From the NCBI GenBank assembly GCA_003667245.1, contig RCNN01000051.1, positions 62,001-126,000 of the forward strand: a DNA stretch of 64,000 nucleotides, written 5' to 3'. The notes beneath the pieces are model-generated. The model worked only from the letters and a program-made list of their open reading frames with translations. It was not told the DNA's origin and made no database searches. The position numbers and the translations under genes are program-made. The number at the start of each line of letters is the position of its first letter. Position 1 is the stretch's first letter. Below, piece by piece: positions 1 to 10,547 of the stretch. The stretch comes from Heterostelium multicystogenum (lineage: Eukaryota; Evosea; Eumycetozoa; Acytosteliales; Acytosteliaceae).

Positions 1-1388
1 TATAATTAAGCTGGAATCGCAGATCAATCAACTCGAAAAGCAAATCACTGATAAAGAGACTATCATTCAACAACTCCAATCAGGCAACAGTGGTTTAACA
101 CAAATCAACACTCAGTTTGAACAAAAGCTTTTTGGAAAAGTCTACTCAAATTGACGAGTTCAAACAATTATTGACTGACAAAGATGAATCGATTAGAACA
201 CTTGAGAAGAAAAAGGATCAACTTGTCTCAGAAGTAGAAGCTTTAAAACAACAAGTCAATGCCCTCAACCAGAATCTAATTCAATCGCAGAGTGATTTTG
301 ATCAACAAATACATACTTTGAACCAAAATCTTCTTAAAGCCGAGGAGCAAATAAGAACTCTCAACCAAATTTGAACTGAATCTCACAGTGTTGCCGAGCG
401 TTTTGAGCTAACCAATGCTACTTTAGAGGCCGATTTAGATAGCTCTCTTAAGGAGCAAGATTCCATAAGAGATAAGCTCAATCATATGTCAGCAGCATCA
501 GAGAGGGAAATCGATAGACTCAAAGAAACTATCTCCAACTTGGAAGCAAAATTAAAAAGAGAAAGAGGATCTTTTCATAAATGCAGACAGTGAGTCGAAA
601 GAGATGGCTAGAAAGTACAACAAGCTCAAAATATCTAGCACAGAAACCCAACGAGGAAATGTTATCACAGTTAACCAGCTTCCAAGATTCTGTTGCTAGG
701 CTTCAAACAGAAATAGAAGCTTACAAAGCAACTATTTCTAAAAATGAGAGAGAATCAAGTACCTCACTGAGCAATGCGAAACCACAAACTTCAACTCAAT
801 TCAGCAAACTGAACAGTTAACAAAGGAGCTAGAGGAGAAAAATTCAGCGTTGAGTGAAGTAAAGATAAAGCAACAAAAGAATGAAAGTCAAATCAACAGC
901 CTTACTCAGAGCTACAAAGTAAATCTGCATTAGTTCGCTCAATATATGATTTGTTTGGTATCTCTCCAAGTATGGAACCATCTAGTGCTCTCAATCATAT
1001 CAAGATGTTTAAAGAGAATTTTTCTTCACTGGAAAGATCAGTTCAAGACCACCAAAAAACCATTCTTACACACGAAAGCTCAATGATGGATCTGATTATG
1101 TCCCAAGCTTCTCAGACCACCGCTGCACTCTCTGGCTTCGGTTATGGAAAGGTGGCCATTTTCCAATACGAAAAAGCTGATGTATACGAAGCAGTCAATG
1201 TAAATTGTCCAAACTATTTCCTCTCACAAGATTGTTTAGAGAGCTTCAATTACGAAGTCAAAAACAAAAAACCAATCATCGCTTTAATTGTCGAAGTTAC
1301 CAAATTATATGCATTACCAAACAATCCTTATAATTTAGCAAATGGAACGGAATATTATGAGGTAACAGCTGGTAAAATTGATTCTTAA
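1..1388 (+). CDS. atg11: Atg11/FIP200-type autophagy scaffold, 3' part (partial, frameshifted)
   Basis: The gene is cut by the left edge. Most of what remains is heptad-rich coiled coil (E, Q, K, L-rich) read in three frames. The last 145 residues (951-1388, one open frame) end in a compact beta-rich segment: GKVAIFQYEK, then NYFLSQDCLESF, a stretch of I/V/L, and NPYNLANGTEYYEV just before the stop. That pattern (an aromatic 'YFL' strand, then NPY-x-L-x-x-GT-x-Y-x-V) is what I recall of the C-terminal Claw/ATG11 domain of FIP200 and Atg11, which binds selective autophagy receptors and works with the ULK1/Atg1 complex. Frame changes occur near 130 (a T5 run), 560-600, 770 and 915, and there is an in-frame TGA at 372-374. 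A degenerate coiled-coil gene is the alternative, but the clean C-terminal domain argues against decay. Confidence 0.65.
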
Positions 1389-1525
1389 ATAAACCTGTAA
1401 TTTTTCTTTGTTTTTCAATTTAATATGCACCAATTTGACCATTGTTGGTCCTCCGAAACTCAACCATGTCTTTTAAAAACCAAAACTAGAATGTCTTTTC
1501 TGAAAACTAAAAAAGAAATTAACAA

Positions 1526-2188
1526 ATGTCTATTAGATATATTACAGATTACTACAGCTACCAAACTTTAATAAAGCAATTTGATTTCTATTTAAGTAGA
1601 AGTAGAGGTTCAAAAAGAGCTACAGATTTCATTCCAAAGTAAAGTACATAATTTTTGGTGGACCGAAGTTTGTTACTTATCTCCTTCTAACGATCATAGG
1701 GAGAACTCAGTATATTATGTTAAATATTTCATTATTTGATCTTTGATTCCGTGGAATTTGTTTATAAACTAAGGGAATTTGGTATTCTATTGGATAAAGA
1801 TGGAAGACAAATCTTAAAAGAAGACAAGCTTAGTTCCGAAGAAATACTCAATATCACATATAATATTGCTTTGAGAGTATTCAAATTGATACCACCTCGA
1901 ACAAGAGAAAGCTTTGTCCAATTGTTTATCAATAATTCGGAATTGAATACTTTTGCAATCCTATACTTGAAAAAGCATTCGAAAACAACAATACGTCTTC
2001 AGGCTTTCTATATGTGTTTGACTCAAGAAGAGATAGACAACTCTGATGTAGAGCCACTGCCACTTGATTTAAATTTTAGTAACAACTATAATCATTATAA
2101 ACATCATAGCTACAATGATGACAAGACTTTGGATGTTGAAGAAAATAATAAAGAAGTCCATGATTTGGAATATTTGTTGATGAAATGA
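1526..2188 (+). CDS. Hypothetical protein, frame interrupted or intron-containing
   Basis: I do not recognise this gene. An ATG at 1526 opens a 38-codon frame (MSIRYITDYYSYQ...) rich in Y, R and S. It ends at 1642, where AAA|GTAAAGT would make a good splice donor. A second frame runs from about 1724 to 2188 (SVEFVYKLREFGILL... to LEYLLMK) and looks helical, with an acidic, His/Asn-rich tail. The obvious acceptor (CAG at 1710) gives the wrong phase, so either a one-base error lies near 1720-1738 or the second part has its own ATG at 1717. No known domain was seen. The stop lies only 18 bases from the end of the convergent TatD-like gene. Confidence 0.4.
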
Positions 2189-2206
2189 AAAGGTACAAGA
2201 ATGGAG

Positions 2207-3084
2207 TTATTGTAAAAATTCAATGGCATTCGATCTTGTTATTTCGATGGTTTGTTGGATGCTCCACTGCTTGGCTTTTGCTATGGCGAGTACTACATCG
2301 AATACTGATGACTCAGCTTCAGTCGGAGTATTCTGATCGGACTCCAGGAGTATTCTGTTGTCGGGAATGGCTTGAATCATCTTTTCCACTTTAGATGAAG
2401 ATAAATTGATGAATGATATTCCAAAATAAAATCTTGGTCCTTTTCCATCTTTCATTTTGGCAAATGATGCCGCCATTGATGGCTTGCCACTGAAGGTGTG
2501 AAGTGCTATCTTTCTTGGCATGTTTGCGACTGGCAACTGAATGAAGTAATCAAGCAGTTTGCCGTGCAGCTGGACACAATGCAAACTGACTAAACGATTC
2601 AGCTCTGCTGCAATTTCAATCTGTTGGTTCAGCACAATCCACTGTGGCTCTTGTTCATTCTTGCCGGTTGCCCTGCATTTTGTAACTTTATCCACCCCAA
2701 TTTCACCAACCATTGCATTCGGATATTTTAAAAGTAGTTCTCTCATTTTAATAGGCCAACTCTTGTCAATCACAGTTGGATATGTGTCCATAATCATCTT
2801 TGTTGGGTCTTCAGTGGGGTTGGTTTCCAGTAGGGCCTGGGTGGGTGGATAATATGTACAAACCAAGGATGTATTCCAAAACAACGAACAGACCTGCGGT
2901 CACCCATTACATCTGCATATCTATTTACACGATCCCAATCAGGTACAGTGGTACCCATGAGCCAACATTGTTCAAAACTTAGCTTTGAGCCAGCAGTTTC
3001 CATCTACATAATCAATATTATCACTATCTTCATGTATATGACAATGAGAATCTATCACTCTATCTTTACTATTTATTAATTCAT
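2207..3084 (-). CDS. TatD-like metal-dependent hydrolase (frameshifted)
   Basis: TatD-family (amidohydrolase-fold) metal-dependent nuclease or hydrolase of about 290 residues. The order of motifs is right. An N-terminal DSHCHIHED (metal-binding H-x-H) lies near 3020-3050, FGIHPWFVH near 2860-2885, and VGEIGVDK (the metal Glu) near 2705. Then come LHCVQLHGK, IALHTFSG and finally NRILLESDQNTP, the D-containing strand that closes the site. It resembles the Scn1/Cut9-interacting branch, since it has ESD rather than the usual ETD. Frame changes occur at about 2995 and 2850. The nearest ATG (3084) is one base out of frame, which one extra A would mend. Cellular role is unknown: TatD proteins are linked to DNA repair and apoptosis-like DNA degradation. 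A distinct family member lies at 57321. Confidence 0.72.
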
Positions 3085-3442
3085 TTTAGCAATTCTTGAT
3101 CCACTGATTTTGTTGTAGCCTCTGCCTGTGTATTTGAGCTACTACTACAACATCCCTCGACAACTTCATTATTCAAGGTCTTGACTATTCTCCATCTCCA
3201 ATTTAATAACAATTTTAAATGAATCAAACGCAAGTGTTTTAAAAGTTAAATTAGGGCAAAGTTCATGAGGAAGACTTAAAAAAATTCAAAATGTTGGAAA
3301 ATGTGTAAATTTTTGAAGAAAGAGCGCGGTCTGATCAACTCCAAATTTTGAATTTCACTAATGTTAAATCAGGTGATCAGATATATTTCCAAACTTAGAA
3401 TTGTTAGTCTAAAGCATTATAATAAAAAGATAAGATTGAGAT
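3085..3442. other. Divergent intergenic region between TatD-like gene and aladin
   Basis: About 360 bases between two genes transcribed away from each other, so it should contain both promoters. The minus strand has an open stretch of about 45 codons without an ATG (3110-3240), which could be an upstream exon of the TatD-like gene. I cannot show splice sites for it. No defined promoter motif is visible. Confidence 0.35.
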
Positions 3443-5214
3443 ATGTTTGAACAAACACATTGCTTCGAGAGATACGTAAAGAGTGTGCCTGATGATAATT
3501 CAATCGTATATGGTGAATATCTATCTAAATTAGACTCTGTACAAAATGAAACACAGCTACCCTATGAATTACAATTAGAAGTAAGTTACAATTGATATAC
3601 ACAAATCTCGATGTTTTTGTTACTGAAACTGCTGTCTCTTCTATTGTAGAAGAAATAACTTAACGATATCAATATAGGAAACGATGAGCAGAGAAGACGA
3701 TCTTATCAAGATGTGATGAGATCACCTACAAAGGACGAAATACCTTTGTACGTAGAGCCACTTATGAATCTACAGAACTTTGTGAATGGTGTAGTCGAGT
3801 GGCTCAACGATAACATATCTAACCTGACAGGTACCGGGGTCAGCAGAAAACGATCTCAACCTTCCTCAAACTCACATGTCAAAGCTATGGCATGGCACCC
3901 ACAACAGCGTATACTGGCGGTATGCAACCAACACGATACTATTTCCGTCTACAATTTCTCCTCTGGCCATTATCAGCAAGTAGACATCGATTTCTCTTCC
4001 TACCAGCCGCTCACCCTCTGGATGGAATTTCAAACAAATGTCACCGATATGCAATGGAAACCTCACACACCCTATACACTAGCAGTTTCCACAGAGTATG
4101 TAGCTAGTTCGATTTTGAACAGTTGAATCATATAGTTGTCGGATCACCTATTATTAATAAGATTTGTTGCATATTGTAGAAATGGTATCATTCTCTGGGA
4201 AATAGATTTAAATGATTTGAAAATACTTAATACATACAGACAGCATATTAGTAGAACTAACTCCACTGTTCTCAGTCAACCTTATTTTAAACCAACTACC
4301 CTATCGTGGTCATCGAATGGACTGTATTTAGCAAGTGGATCTAGCAACCTCTACTCGATTGTTTTGTGGGATGTCGCAAGCAGAGTACCAACCCTTCTCC
4401 CTAGATATGGCGGCAATACATTGCTCTCATTCTCACCGATTTCCAATGAATTCCTGCTATCTGCCAGTAGTGACAACTTTAGAATATTCGATACCTCCAA
4501 ATGGGACTTTAATAACAAACAATGGAATCAAAGTTTTAACTATGTAGTAAGTTGAGAGATCTCTACAACTCATCAGTTACACCAATCGAATCAATACTGA
4601 CCCAGCTCTAGTCATGTGCATGGACTCCATGTGCCGATTATTTAGCAATCTCCTATAATGACCAAATCAACTTTATCCAGTGTAAGAACAAAGCATTGGA
4701 AACCAGTGGTGATTTGGTACATGTAGAGAAAACAACCACCTACAAAGCTTTCCACAGTGATAATACAGAGTAGGTCATAGCTAATCTTATCAGTTGCATT
4801 TGGGTAGATTCATATTACTAATGGTAACATCCTATTTTAGAGTTCATGGGGTGGACATATTAAAAAGATCGCTATAAGCCCAGATGGTAATCGACTTGCA
4901 GTTATTTTCCTTAAAAACCGAAGCAGCAACGATAACGATACATTGGTTGCCCTTTACAGATTAAAAACCTCACCCCAACCTCTCATTGACACCAAGAGGT
5001 TTCCTTAAGAAACGTAATCATCCAATCCATTCCATTTTCATTCGTTCCCAACTATACAAAAGGTTCCCTACTGAGTGTTGTATGTATCTTTCAATTAGAA
5101 ACTATTTCTTTCAATTTCATTTATTTACCTATATCCAATCAAATTCAATAGGTTTACACCGATGGAGTTATTTCTTTCTTCCCATTATTATACAATACTA
5201 AAGCAACTATATAG
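3443..5214 (+). CDS. aaas: Aladin (AAAS) nucleoporin, WD-repeat protein
   Basis: WD-repeat nucleoporin of the nuclear pore and spindle. Recognisable aladin blades are HVKAMAWHPQQRILAV, NVTDMQWKPHTPYTLAVS, the CRNGIILWEIDLNDLK strand, LYSIVLWDVASRVPTLLP, then SFSPISNEFLLSASS and a C-terminal NYTKGSLLSVVYTDG. The last matches the human segment FNKGALLSVGWSTG. Exons: 3443-3580, about 3678-4095, 4162 to about 4550, about 4611-4769, 4843 to about 5078, and a last exon from about 5152. Introns are 60-100 nt with GT-AG ends. Joining the first two exons leaves the frame one base out (near 3660-3680), and another one-base slip lies near 5005. The position is opposite the TatD-like gene, sharing its upstream region. 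Confidence 0.85.
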
Positions 5215-5613
5215 AAAGATAAAGAGAACAGTCAACAGGTTGGTTATCATCAAAAACAACGATAGTTGTTAAATTAAAATGTTTCAAATCGTCATTGGTT
5301 TGATGGTAATAACAAGGAACTTCCCCAACTGGACGCACCTTTAAAAAGGGTATTTTCTGGCCAGAAATAAATAATATAAAAAGAAATATAACAAAATTGG
5401 ATTGATTTAAGGCTCCATGATGATTGCTATAGGCATTTCATTGATATTTCCAACATTAATATAATTTGTCAGAATATTTATTATCTATCTATCTGTGTCA
5501 TTTAATATAATATAATATTTATGTATGATTAAAATCTAGTGTACAACCTATAGAAAATGATTTAATCAGTTAATGATGGTCCTAATTGATGATAGTAGAA
5601 TGGAGGGGATTTG
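5215..5613. other. Convergent intergenic region, AT-rich
   Basis: About 400 bases between the converging ends of aladin and the SH3-PH gene. It holds AT-rich 3' flanks. I see no ORF, RNA gene or structured repeat. Confidence 0.5.
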
Positions 5614-6809
5614 TCAAATACAAACTTTTGCTTGATTGATGGCATTTATCCATTCTTCCATATCGGTAGGAGAATTGGCAGAGCATGCTAAAATTAATTC
5701 ATTCTTTGTATTCATGTGATTTGGTATTCTAATTTGGAAGCAGTTGGTTCTCTTCATGGAGGTGGCAATATCGACCTGAGTGTCTGGGGTCAAATATAGC
5801 TCTCCACTCAATTTTGTTTCGCTTGGACTCTTTGTATAGGTCAAAACATTTCTCTTTAATCTGAACCATCTTACATTCCAGTTTCTTCTAATATGTCCTT
5901 TCTTTGTCAAATATCCCTCTTTAGATACATCATCAAGCTGAAACAATAGAAACTTTAGTATATATTCCAGACTTTAAATATTGATATGATATATACCTTA
6001 ATTGTGACTAAAGTTTGGGGTGGTGTTGGTAAAGATGGAATTGGAGATTCTAAAGATGTGGTTTGGGGTGTTTGTGGTAATGGCTGTGGAGGAGGTGATT
6101 GCTGAAGTGGTTGGGTTTGAGGTTGTGATGGCTGTGGAGGTACGGGTGGGAGTGAAGTTAATCTTTTCTGTGCGTATGTCATTTGCTTTTGCTGGTTGGG
6201 GTCCTCTTTCTCTATTGGGTCACTCAGTGATGCAATATAATGAGTCTCTGTTGGTTCCAAACCTGGTAAACTTGATGTTGACTCTGAGTGATTCTGTTGC
6301 TGATGACCGCTGTTGTTAATTGATAAAGTGGATGATGAATTGGAAGTTGAACTATCTCTCAAAGTTGACTGCTGTGGCTGATCAGCATTGGTAGCACCAT
6401 TGCTGTATCTCTGTATATTGCTGGCAGTGGGAACACTTCCACCACCGCTTAACATTTTTTGTTTCCAGGTTTCTGTTTCATTCTTTGATAGCTTTCTCAC
6501 ATAGTTGAATGGGAATATTCCCTCCTTACGATCCTTTGATATGGTGAATCCTCTCCACCAACCATCAGAGGCCTCTTCGACAATATCAATATAACTTCCT
6601 TCCTCGAGTGAGATCTCCTCATCTTCAGTCGCTTCATATCTATACATTACAATTGCCTTTGGTAATTTCGAATCGAAAGCAACTCCATTTTCATTTACAA
6701 TCAAAGCTTAAATTGAATGATATTGATGTCAATACAAAAATATTCCTAATGTAGGAGCCTGACAGAAGAGCCTAACACCACTACCACCATCACAACAATA
6801 CTTACACAT
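5614..6809 (-). CDS. SH3-PH domain adaptor protein
   Basis: An intact three-exon gene. Exon 1 is only four bases of coding (ATG-T, ending at 6806). The intron is 6707-6805, exon 2 is 5997-6706, the intron is 5938-5996 and exon 3 is 5614-5937. Residues 16-70 form an SH3 domain (AIVMYRYEATEDEEISLEEG, then SDGWWRG with the conserved WW, and GIFPFNYV with the ALYDY/SNYV-like end). A 150-residue S/N/Q/P-rich linker follows, with poly-proline that could bind other SH3 domains. The C-terminus is a PH domain (KEGYLTKKGHIRRNWNVRWFRL, ending MEEWINAINQA with its signature Trp). It is likely a membrane-recruited cytoskeletal or signalling adaptor. No homologue name can be assigned. The tiny first exon explains why no ATG is seen in the SH3 frame. 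Confidence 0.85.
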
Positions 6810-7266
6810 TTTTTCAAATCTTTTTCCTATAGGAAGCTTATTATTATACAATCAAACAATCTATATCAATATCAATTCTTTGTTCTGTTAGTTTTGTAGT
6901 GGAATTCGTGAATATGATGACGTGCTGCTTGTCTTGCGTCCAGAGTCTGTCTGCTGTCTCAATATCTCTTTTGAAATTAAATTTGTGATGAAAAAAATAA
7001 AATGCGCTGGTTGTTTCTCTTTGCACTATTCACCCCATTTTAATATCTTTGAATCTTAAAAAGAGCAAGGATGATTTTTTTATTAAAAATAATTAAACTA
7101 GTAAATTTCACGCTGTAGGCTGAACGAAAGAAATAGGTGGATATTTCTTTAGACTGTGGAATTTTCGTGCTCTATTTCAAAGATATACTGACATCGATAT
7201 CAAGGATAATATTGAAAATATTATATTTAATCGATGTCAATTCTTAGGTTTGCTGAATGTGTTTGT
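6810..7266. other. Intergenic region upstream of SH3-PH gene
   Basis: About 450 bases holding the promoter side of the SH3-PH gene and the 3' flank of the GH84 gene, both on the minus strand. A 60-codon minus-strand frame (6844-7026) lacks an ATG and has no recognisable features, so I do not call it. A short AT-rich symmetric stretch lies around 7195-7245. Confidence 0.4.
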
Positions 7267-8749
7267 TTAAAAACCGAGGAGTACTCCCACCATCAAAAGC
7301 AAAATTGATACTAATAGATTGTTAAATGACAATTGTTTGTTTGATTCAGCGTAGGAATCTCTTGTTGTGCTTGTTGATGTTGAAGAATCTGTTGTTGAAC
7401 TTGGTGATGAAGTTGTAGAAGTAGAAGTGGAAGTTGTTGATGATGATGTAGATGTTGAAGTAGGTGTGGTAGTTGTAGGCGAGTTTGTGGTGGGATTGGA
7501 CGAGGTAGAAGTGGTGGTAGGTGTCGTAGTTGAAGAAGTAGTCGAAGTACTTGTTTGAGAAGATGATGAGGTGGTTGTTGTAGTTGTTGAAGCTGGTGGT
7601 GCACTAAATATTCCAGCTAAAGAAGGGTTAGCTGCTTCAAATTGAGCAATTGTATCATAAAATACATCTTGGTTGATAGCATTGGTTAGACCAGTTCCAA
7701 CTGTCTGAACTGTTTGGCCAGAGCGAAGAAAACCAGCTTGACTCAACCAATTGGCCCAATATGTACCAGTTTCAGTAACATTACACGAAGGTTTTGGAAC
7801 ATTAGTTTGTGAGACCTTTGAGATTTTTCCAAGACAATAGATATGATGAATGATTCTCTCCAGTGGGTAGCAGAGGTTGAGAATATAACCATAAGGCGAA
7901 GCAAACATGTTGTTTGCTATACGTTGGTCGATCATTCCCCATGGTATTCTGGTGTTGGTGTCTTCTGCAATCCAATTGTCCCACACAACCATATTTCTAT
8001 TGGATTGTAAATTTGGGAACTTTGAGGAGTTGAAGGTTGATTCAGTTATTTTCTCACCTGTGAAGATCATAGGGATTGATGGAGCTATGCCATCGATTAT
8101 CTTTAAGTTGTTATTCCAATTGGTACGGTTGGTTTCCATGTAGTAGTATGCAGGTGTGAGACCCCAGAGAGTCATGAGAGGGTGTGATGCAGCAAGAGTG
8201 GCGACCAAGTTTTTTCTCACGAGTTTGTTGCTCAGTTGTCGTGACACCCTCGGCGTCATCAAAATTGAGGCTGTAATATCTGATGCCTGCTGACTGGAGT
8301 TGAGTCAAACGAGTTTGAATAGCAGTGACGTTGGTATCAAGCCATCCTGGACGAAGACCATAAACTAACTTGACAGAGAGAGATGAAGCCAAGTTTTGAG
8401 TGGTGTTCCACTGAGCAAGTTCAGTAGAATTCCATAGGCTCAATGTATTGACGGGTGTTTGGGGTGCATACCAATATACACCAATTCCATTAGCACCTAA
8501 CAATTGGATCAGCTTATTTCTTTGGGTTGCACTATAGCTTCCGTATTGGCCATTAACAGAATATGATTGTGGCCAATAGAATCCTTCTACCACACCACTA
8601 TACATATTATTTTGTGCTGTTACTAAAGTTTCAAAGTACATCATTAATCATTCAGATTCGTTGATCTTAGACTGTTTGGTATACACATACCAAGATCAGA
8701 ATAACAAAGTATAACTAGAAAAGCAAAAAACTACGTCAAAGTATTTCAT
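7267..8749 (-). CDS. Secreted GH84 (O-GlcNAcase/hyaluronidase-like) glycosidase with GPI-type C-terminus
   Basis: Glycoside hydrolase family 84-like enzyme, expected to cleave beta-N-acetylglucosaminides. The start at 8749 (MKYFDVVF...) gives a hydrophobic signal peptide once a one-base excess in a T6 run is allowed for. An intron lies at 8623-8690. The catalytic domain begins YSGVVEGFYW (family GVxEGFYG), then IGVYWYAPQ and YYSLNFDDAEG, whose Asp-Asp pair is the GH84 catalytic dyad. VVWDNWIAED matches the downstream WDN motif. A second slip sits in an A6 run at about 8215-8220. After the domain comes a stalk of about 100 residues, almost all S and T, suited to O-glycosylation. A final hydrophobic tail (SILLLMVGVLLGF) is typical of a GPI-anchor signal. 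It is probably a cell-surface or lysosomal-type enzyme acting on extracellular glycans, not the cytosolic O-GlcNAcase. Family and anchoring rest on motifs only. Confidence 0.75.
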
Positions 8750-8955
8750 TTCTTTAGCCGCTAATAATATTACAAATACATAAATAAATAATGAATTGTC
8801 TTAATAAAGATCAAAATATCTTACAAAACTGACCATAAAAAATATTTTGTTAAAATGTTTGATTCATCGAAAAAAATCGGAGTTGGTATCAATTCCAAAT
8901 CAATACAAACTAATCACTGTTTCCCAATGTGGAAAAAAGAGTTGGATGGAGTAGA

Positions 8956-9939
8956 TCAACATTCACCTTTATATTTGCAATGATCGAACTCTGAAAATAT
9001 GTGCATTTCCAGTGTTCTAATTTGAATTTCTACAGATTGGTGAATTGGACCTATGACATCCATGTGAATAGAACGGTATCCATTGGGTTTAGGTGAGGCT
9101 ATAAAGTCATCGTAATGGTTCTCTACCAATTGCAAATATTTCAAAATAGCATCCTTTACTCTGTAGCAGTCTAGTTCGGTATTGGTTATTATTCTTGTAG
9201 CATACTTGTCACGAACCTCTTGAAATGTCAAATGTTTCTGCTGCATTTTGTTGTATATACTAAAAAAGTGCTTGGGTCTTCCTTCAATAGCATAGATTGT
9301 GAGATTCGTACCGTAATCAATATTTGACAGAAACTTTGTAAAATCCACAATGAATTGTTGTCTTTGTTCCCTAGTGTCATTCATCATGTTTGCAAAGTTC
9401 CTATAAATCTCAGGATAGTGACAATTGAAGCATAAATCTTCCAATTCCCATTTACTTATATTATTATTATTATCTCTATTTCTAGCTACACAGTTTTGTA
9501 TTATTGTTTTAAATTGATGATTCTGAGGTAGTTGTTGATTTTGATCATATAAATGTTCATTTTGATCGACACAATCATCTTTTAAAAGTATAAATTTATA
9601 ACTACTATCTCTATTATTCAATTCATTATTATTATTATTATTGTTTAGATTGTTTTTTCTTATTGTACATTTATAGTACAATTCATTGTGATTTATATTA
9701 TTTAAATATTCTTTTCCTTTACTACTATTAATATTATTTCCTTCTCTATAAAGCCTAAATTTATAAGAAGAAGGTGGAGTTATCCTTATTTTATGTTTTA
9801 TACTAGTATTTTTGTGTATAAAATTTCTATTTAAATGATCTATTGATTGGTATATATGTTTTTTAAATTGATTATTCTGATTTATTATAATATGTATAAA
9901 TATTAATAAAATCCATATAAATATAACTATTTTTAACAT
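8956..9939 (-). CDS. RelA/SpoT-type (p)ppGpp synthetase domain protein
   Basis: An intact single-exon ORF of 327 residues. Residues 3-19 are a hydrophobic segment (VIFIWILLIFIHIII), a signal anchor or organelle-targeting segment. An N/Q-rich spacer runs to about 165. The remainder is a RelA/SpoT nucleotidyltransferase domain. It shows GRPKHFFSIYNKM (220-232, substrate-binding Arg/Lys), RDKYATRIIT with Asp 244 (metal ligand), ASPKPNGYRSIH with Tyr 288 (base-stacking G-loop), and VEIQIRT with Glu 304 (catalytic Glu), ending at the stop 23 residues later. All synthetase residues I can check are present. There is no HD hydrolase domain and no TGS or ACT regulatory domain, so it resembles a small alarmone synthetase. 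It would transfer pyrophosphate from ATP to GDP/GTP. The location (mitochondrion, ER or secreted) is unclear. The N-terminal half has the same poly-N style as its neighbours, so it is a resident nuclear gene, not contamination. Confidence 0.85.
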   Translation of the reverse strand: MLKIVIFIWILLIFIHIIINQNNQFKKHIYQSIDHLNRNFIHKNTSIKHKIRITPPSSYKFRLYREGNNINSSKGKEYLNNINHNELYYKCTIRKNNLNNNNNNNELNNRDSSYKFILLKDDCVDQNEHLYDQNQQLPQNHQFKTIIQNCVARNRDNNNNISKWELEDLCFNCHYPEIYRNFANMMNDTREQRQQFIVDFTKFLSNIDYGTNLTIYAIEGRPKHFFSIYNKMQQKHLTFQEVRDKYATRIITNTELDCYRVKDAILKYLQLVENHYDDFIASPKPNGYRSIHMDVIGPIHQSVEIQIRTLEMHIFSEFDHCKYKGEC

Positions 9940-10270
9940 ATTTAATAAATAGAAATAATATTTATTTTTTAAAACTATTATTAGTTGTAATATTATTACT
10001 ATTTATATGATTTTGGTGATTGTAATTGTTATCATTCATTTTTAAATAATGATAATTATATGATTTAAATCTAATTTAAAATGACATTACACATGATGTA
10101 AATGTATATTCTATCTAAATGAGTATTATTATATACATATATAAATGTTAAAATTCATTTAGTCTAAAATTTAAAAAAGATATAAAAAAATGAAATATTA
10201 ATTATATATTATTACTATTACTATTGATATTATAAAGTAAAAAAATAATATATATAAAATTTTGAAATTA
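9940..10270. other. AT-rich intergenic region
   Basis: About 330 bases of almost pure A and T with scattered AAT runs. It lies upstream of the minus-strand synthetase gene and presumably holds its promoter. No gene is seen. Confidence 0.5.
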
Positions 10271-10547
10271 ATGAAAGGGTCAACTTTTGAGTGTGATTAC
10301 AGGGTTGTTAATTTATTTAATTAATAATTATGGGGAGTCAAATAGGGAACAGACAATTGTTTTGGGAATTTCATTTGCTGCTTTTATTGCGATTTTTGCA
10401 TTTTTACCAAATGATAATAATATTAAATTTTGGTATTGCATTTGCTGCTTGATAATGTTAAAGTACTTTGTTAGTAATGATCTATGCATCATCTTCGTCG
10501 TCGAGCAAATCATCATCCCAATCCATCGATACACCATCAGATGCTAG
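10271..10547 (+). CDS. Candidate small membrane protein, tail overlapping atg7
   Basis: Low-confidence call. An ATG at 10271 is followed by MKGSTF and a stop. If the T4 run at 10285-10288 is one base too long, the frame instead continues for some 80 codons (LSVITGLLIYLINNYG..., then VLGISFAAFIAIFAFLP and WYCICCLIML). That gives three hydrophobic segments and no charged clusters. The frame runs 66 bases into the antisense of atg7, unusual for convergent genes. One more slip would end it at a TAG just before atg7. It could equally be a chance open frame in AT-rich DNA. Confidence 0.25.

Noticed and set aside
6844..7026. 60-codon minus-strand frame
   Set aside because: No ATG start, no family features, and lies in the promoter side of the SH3-PH gene.
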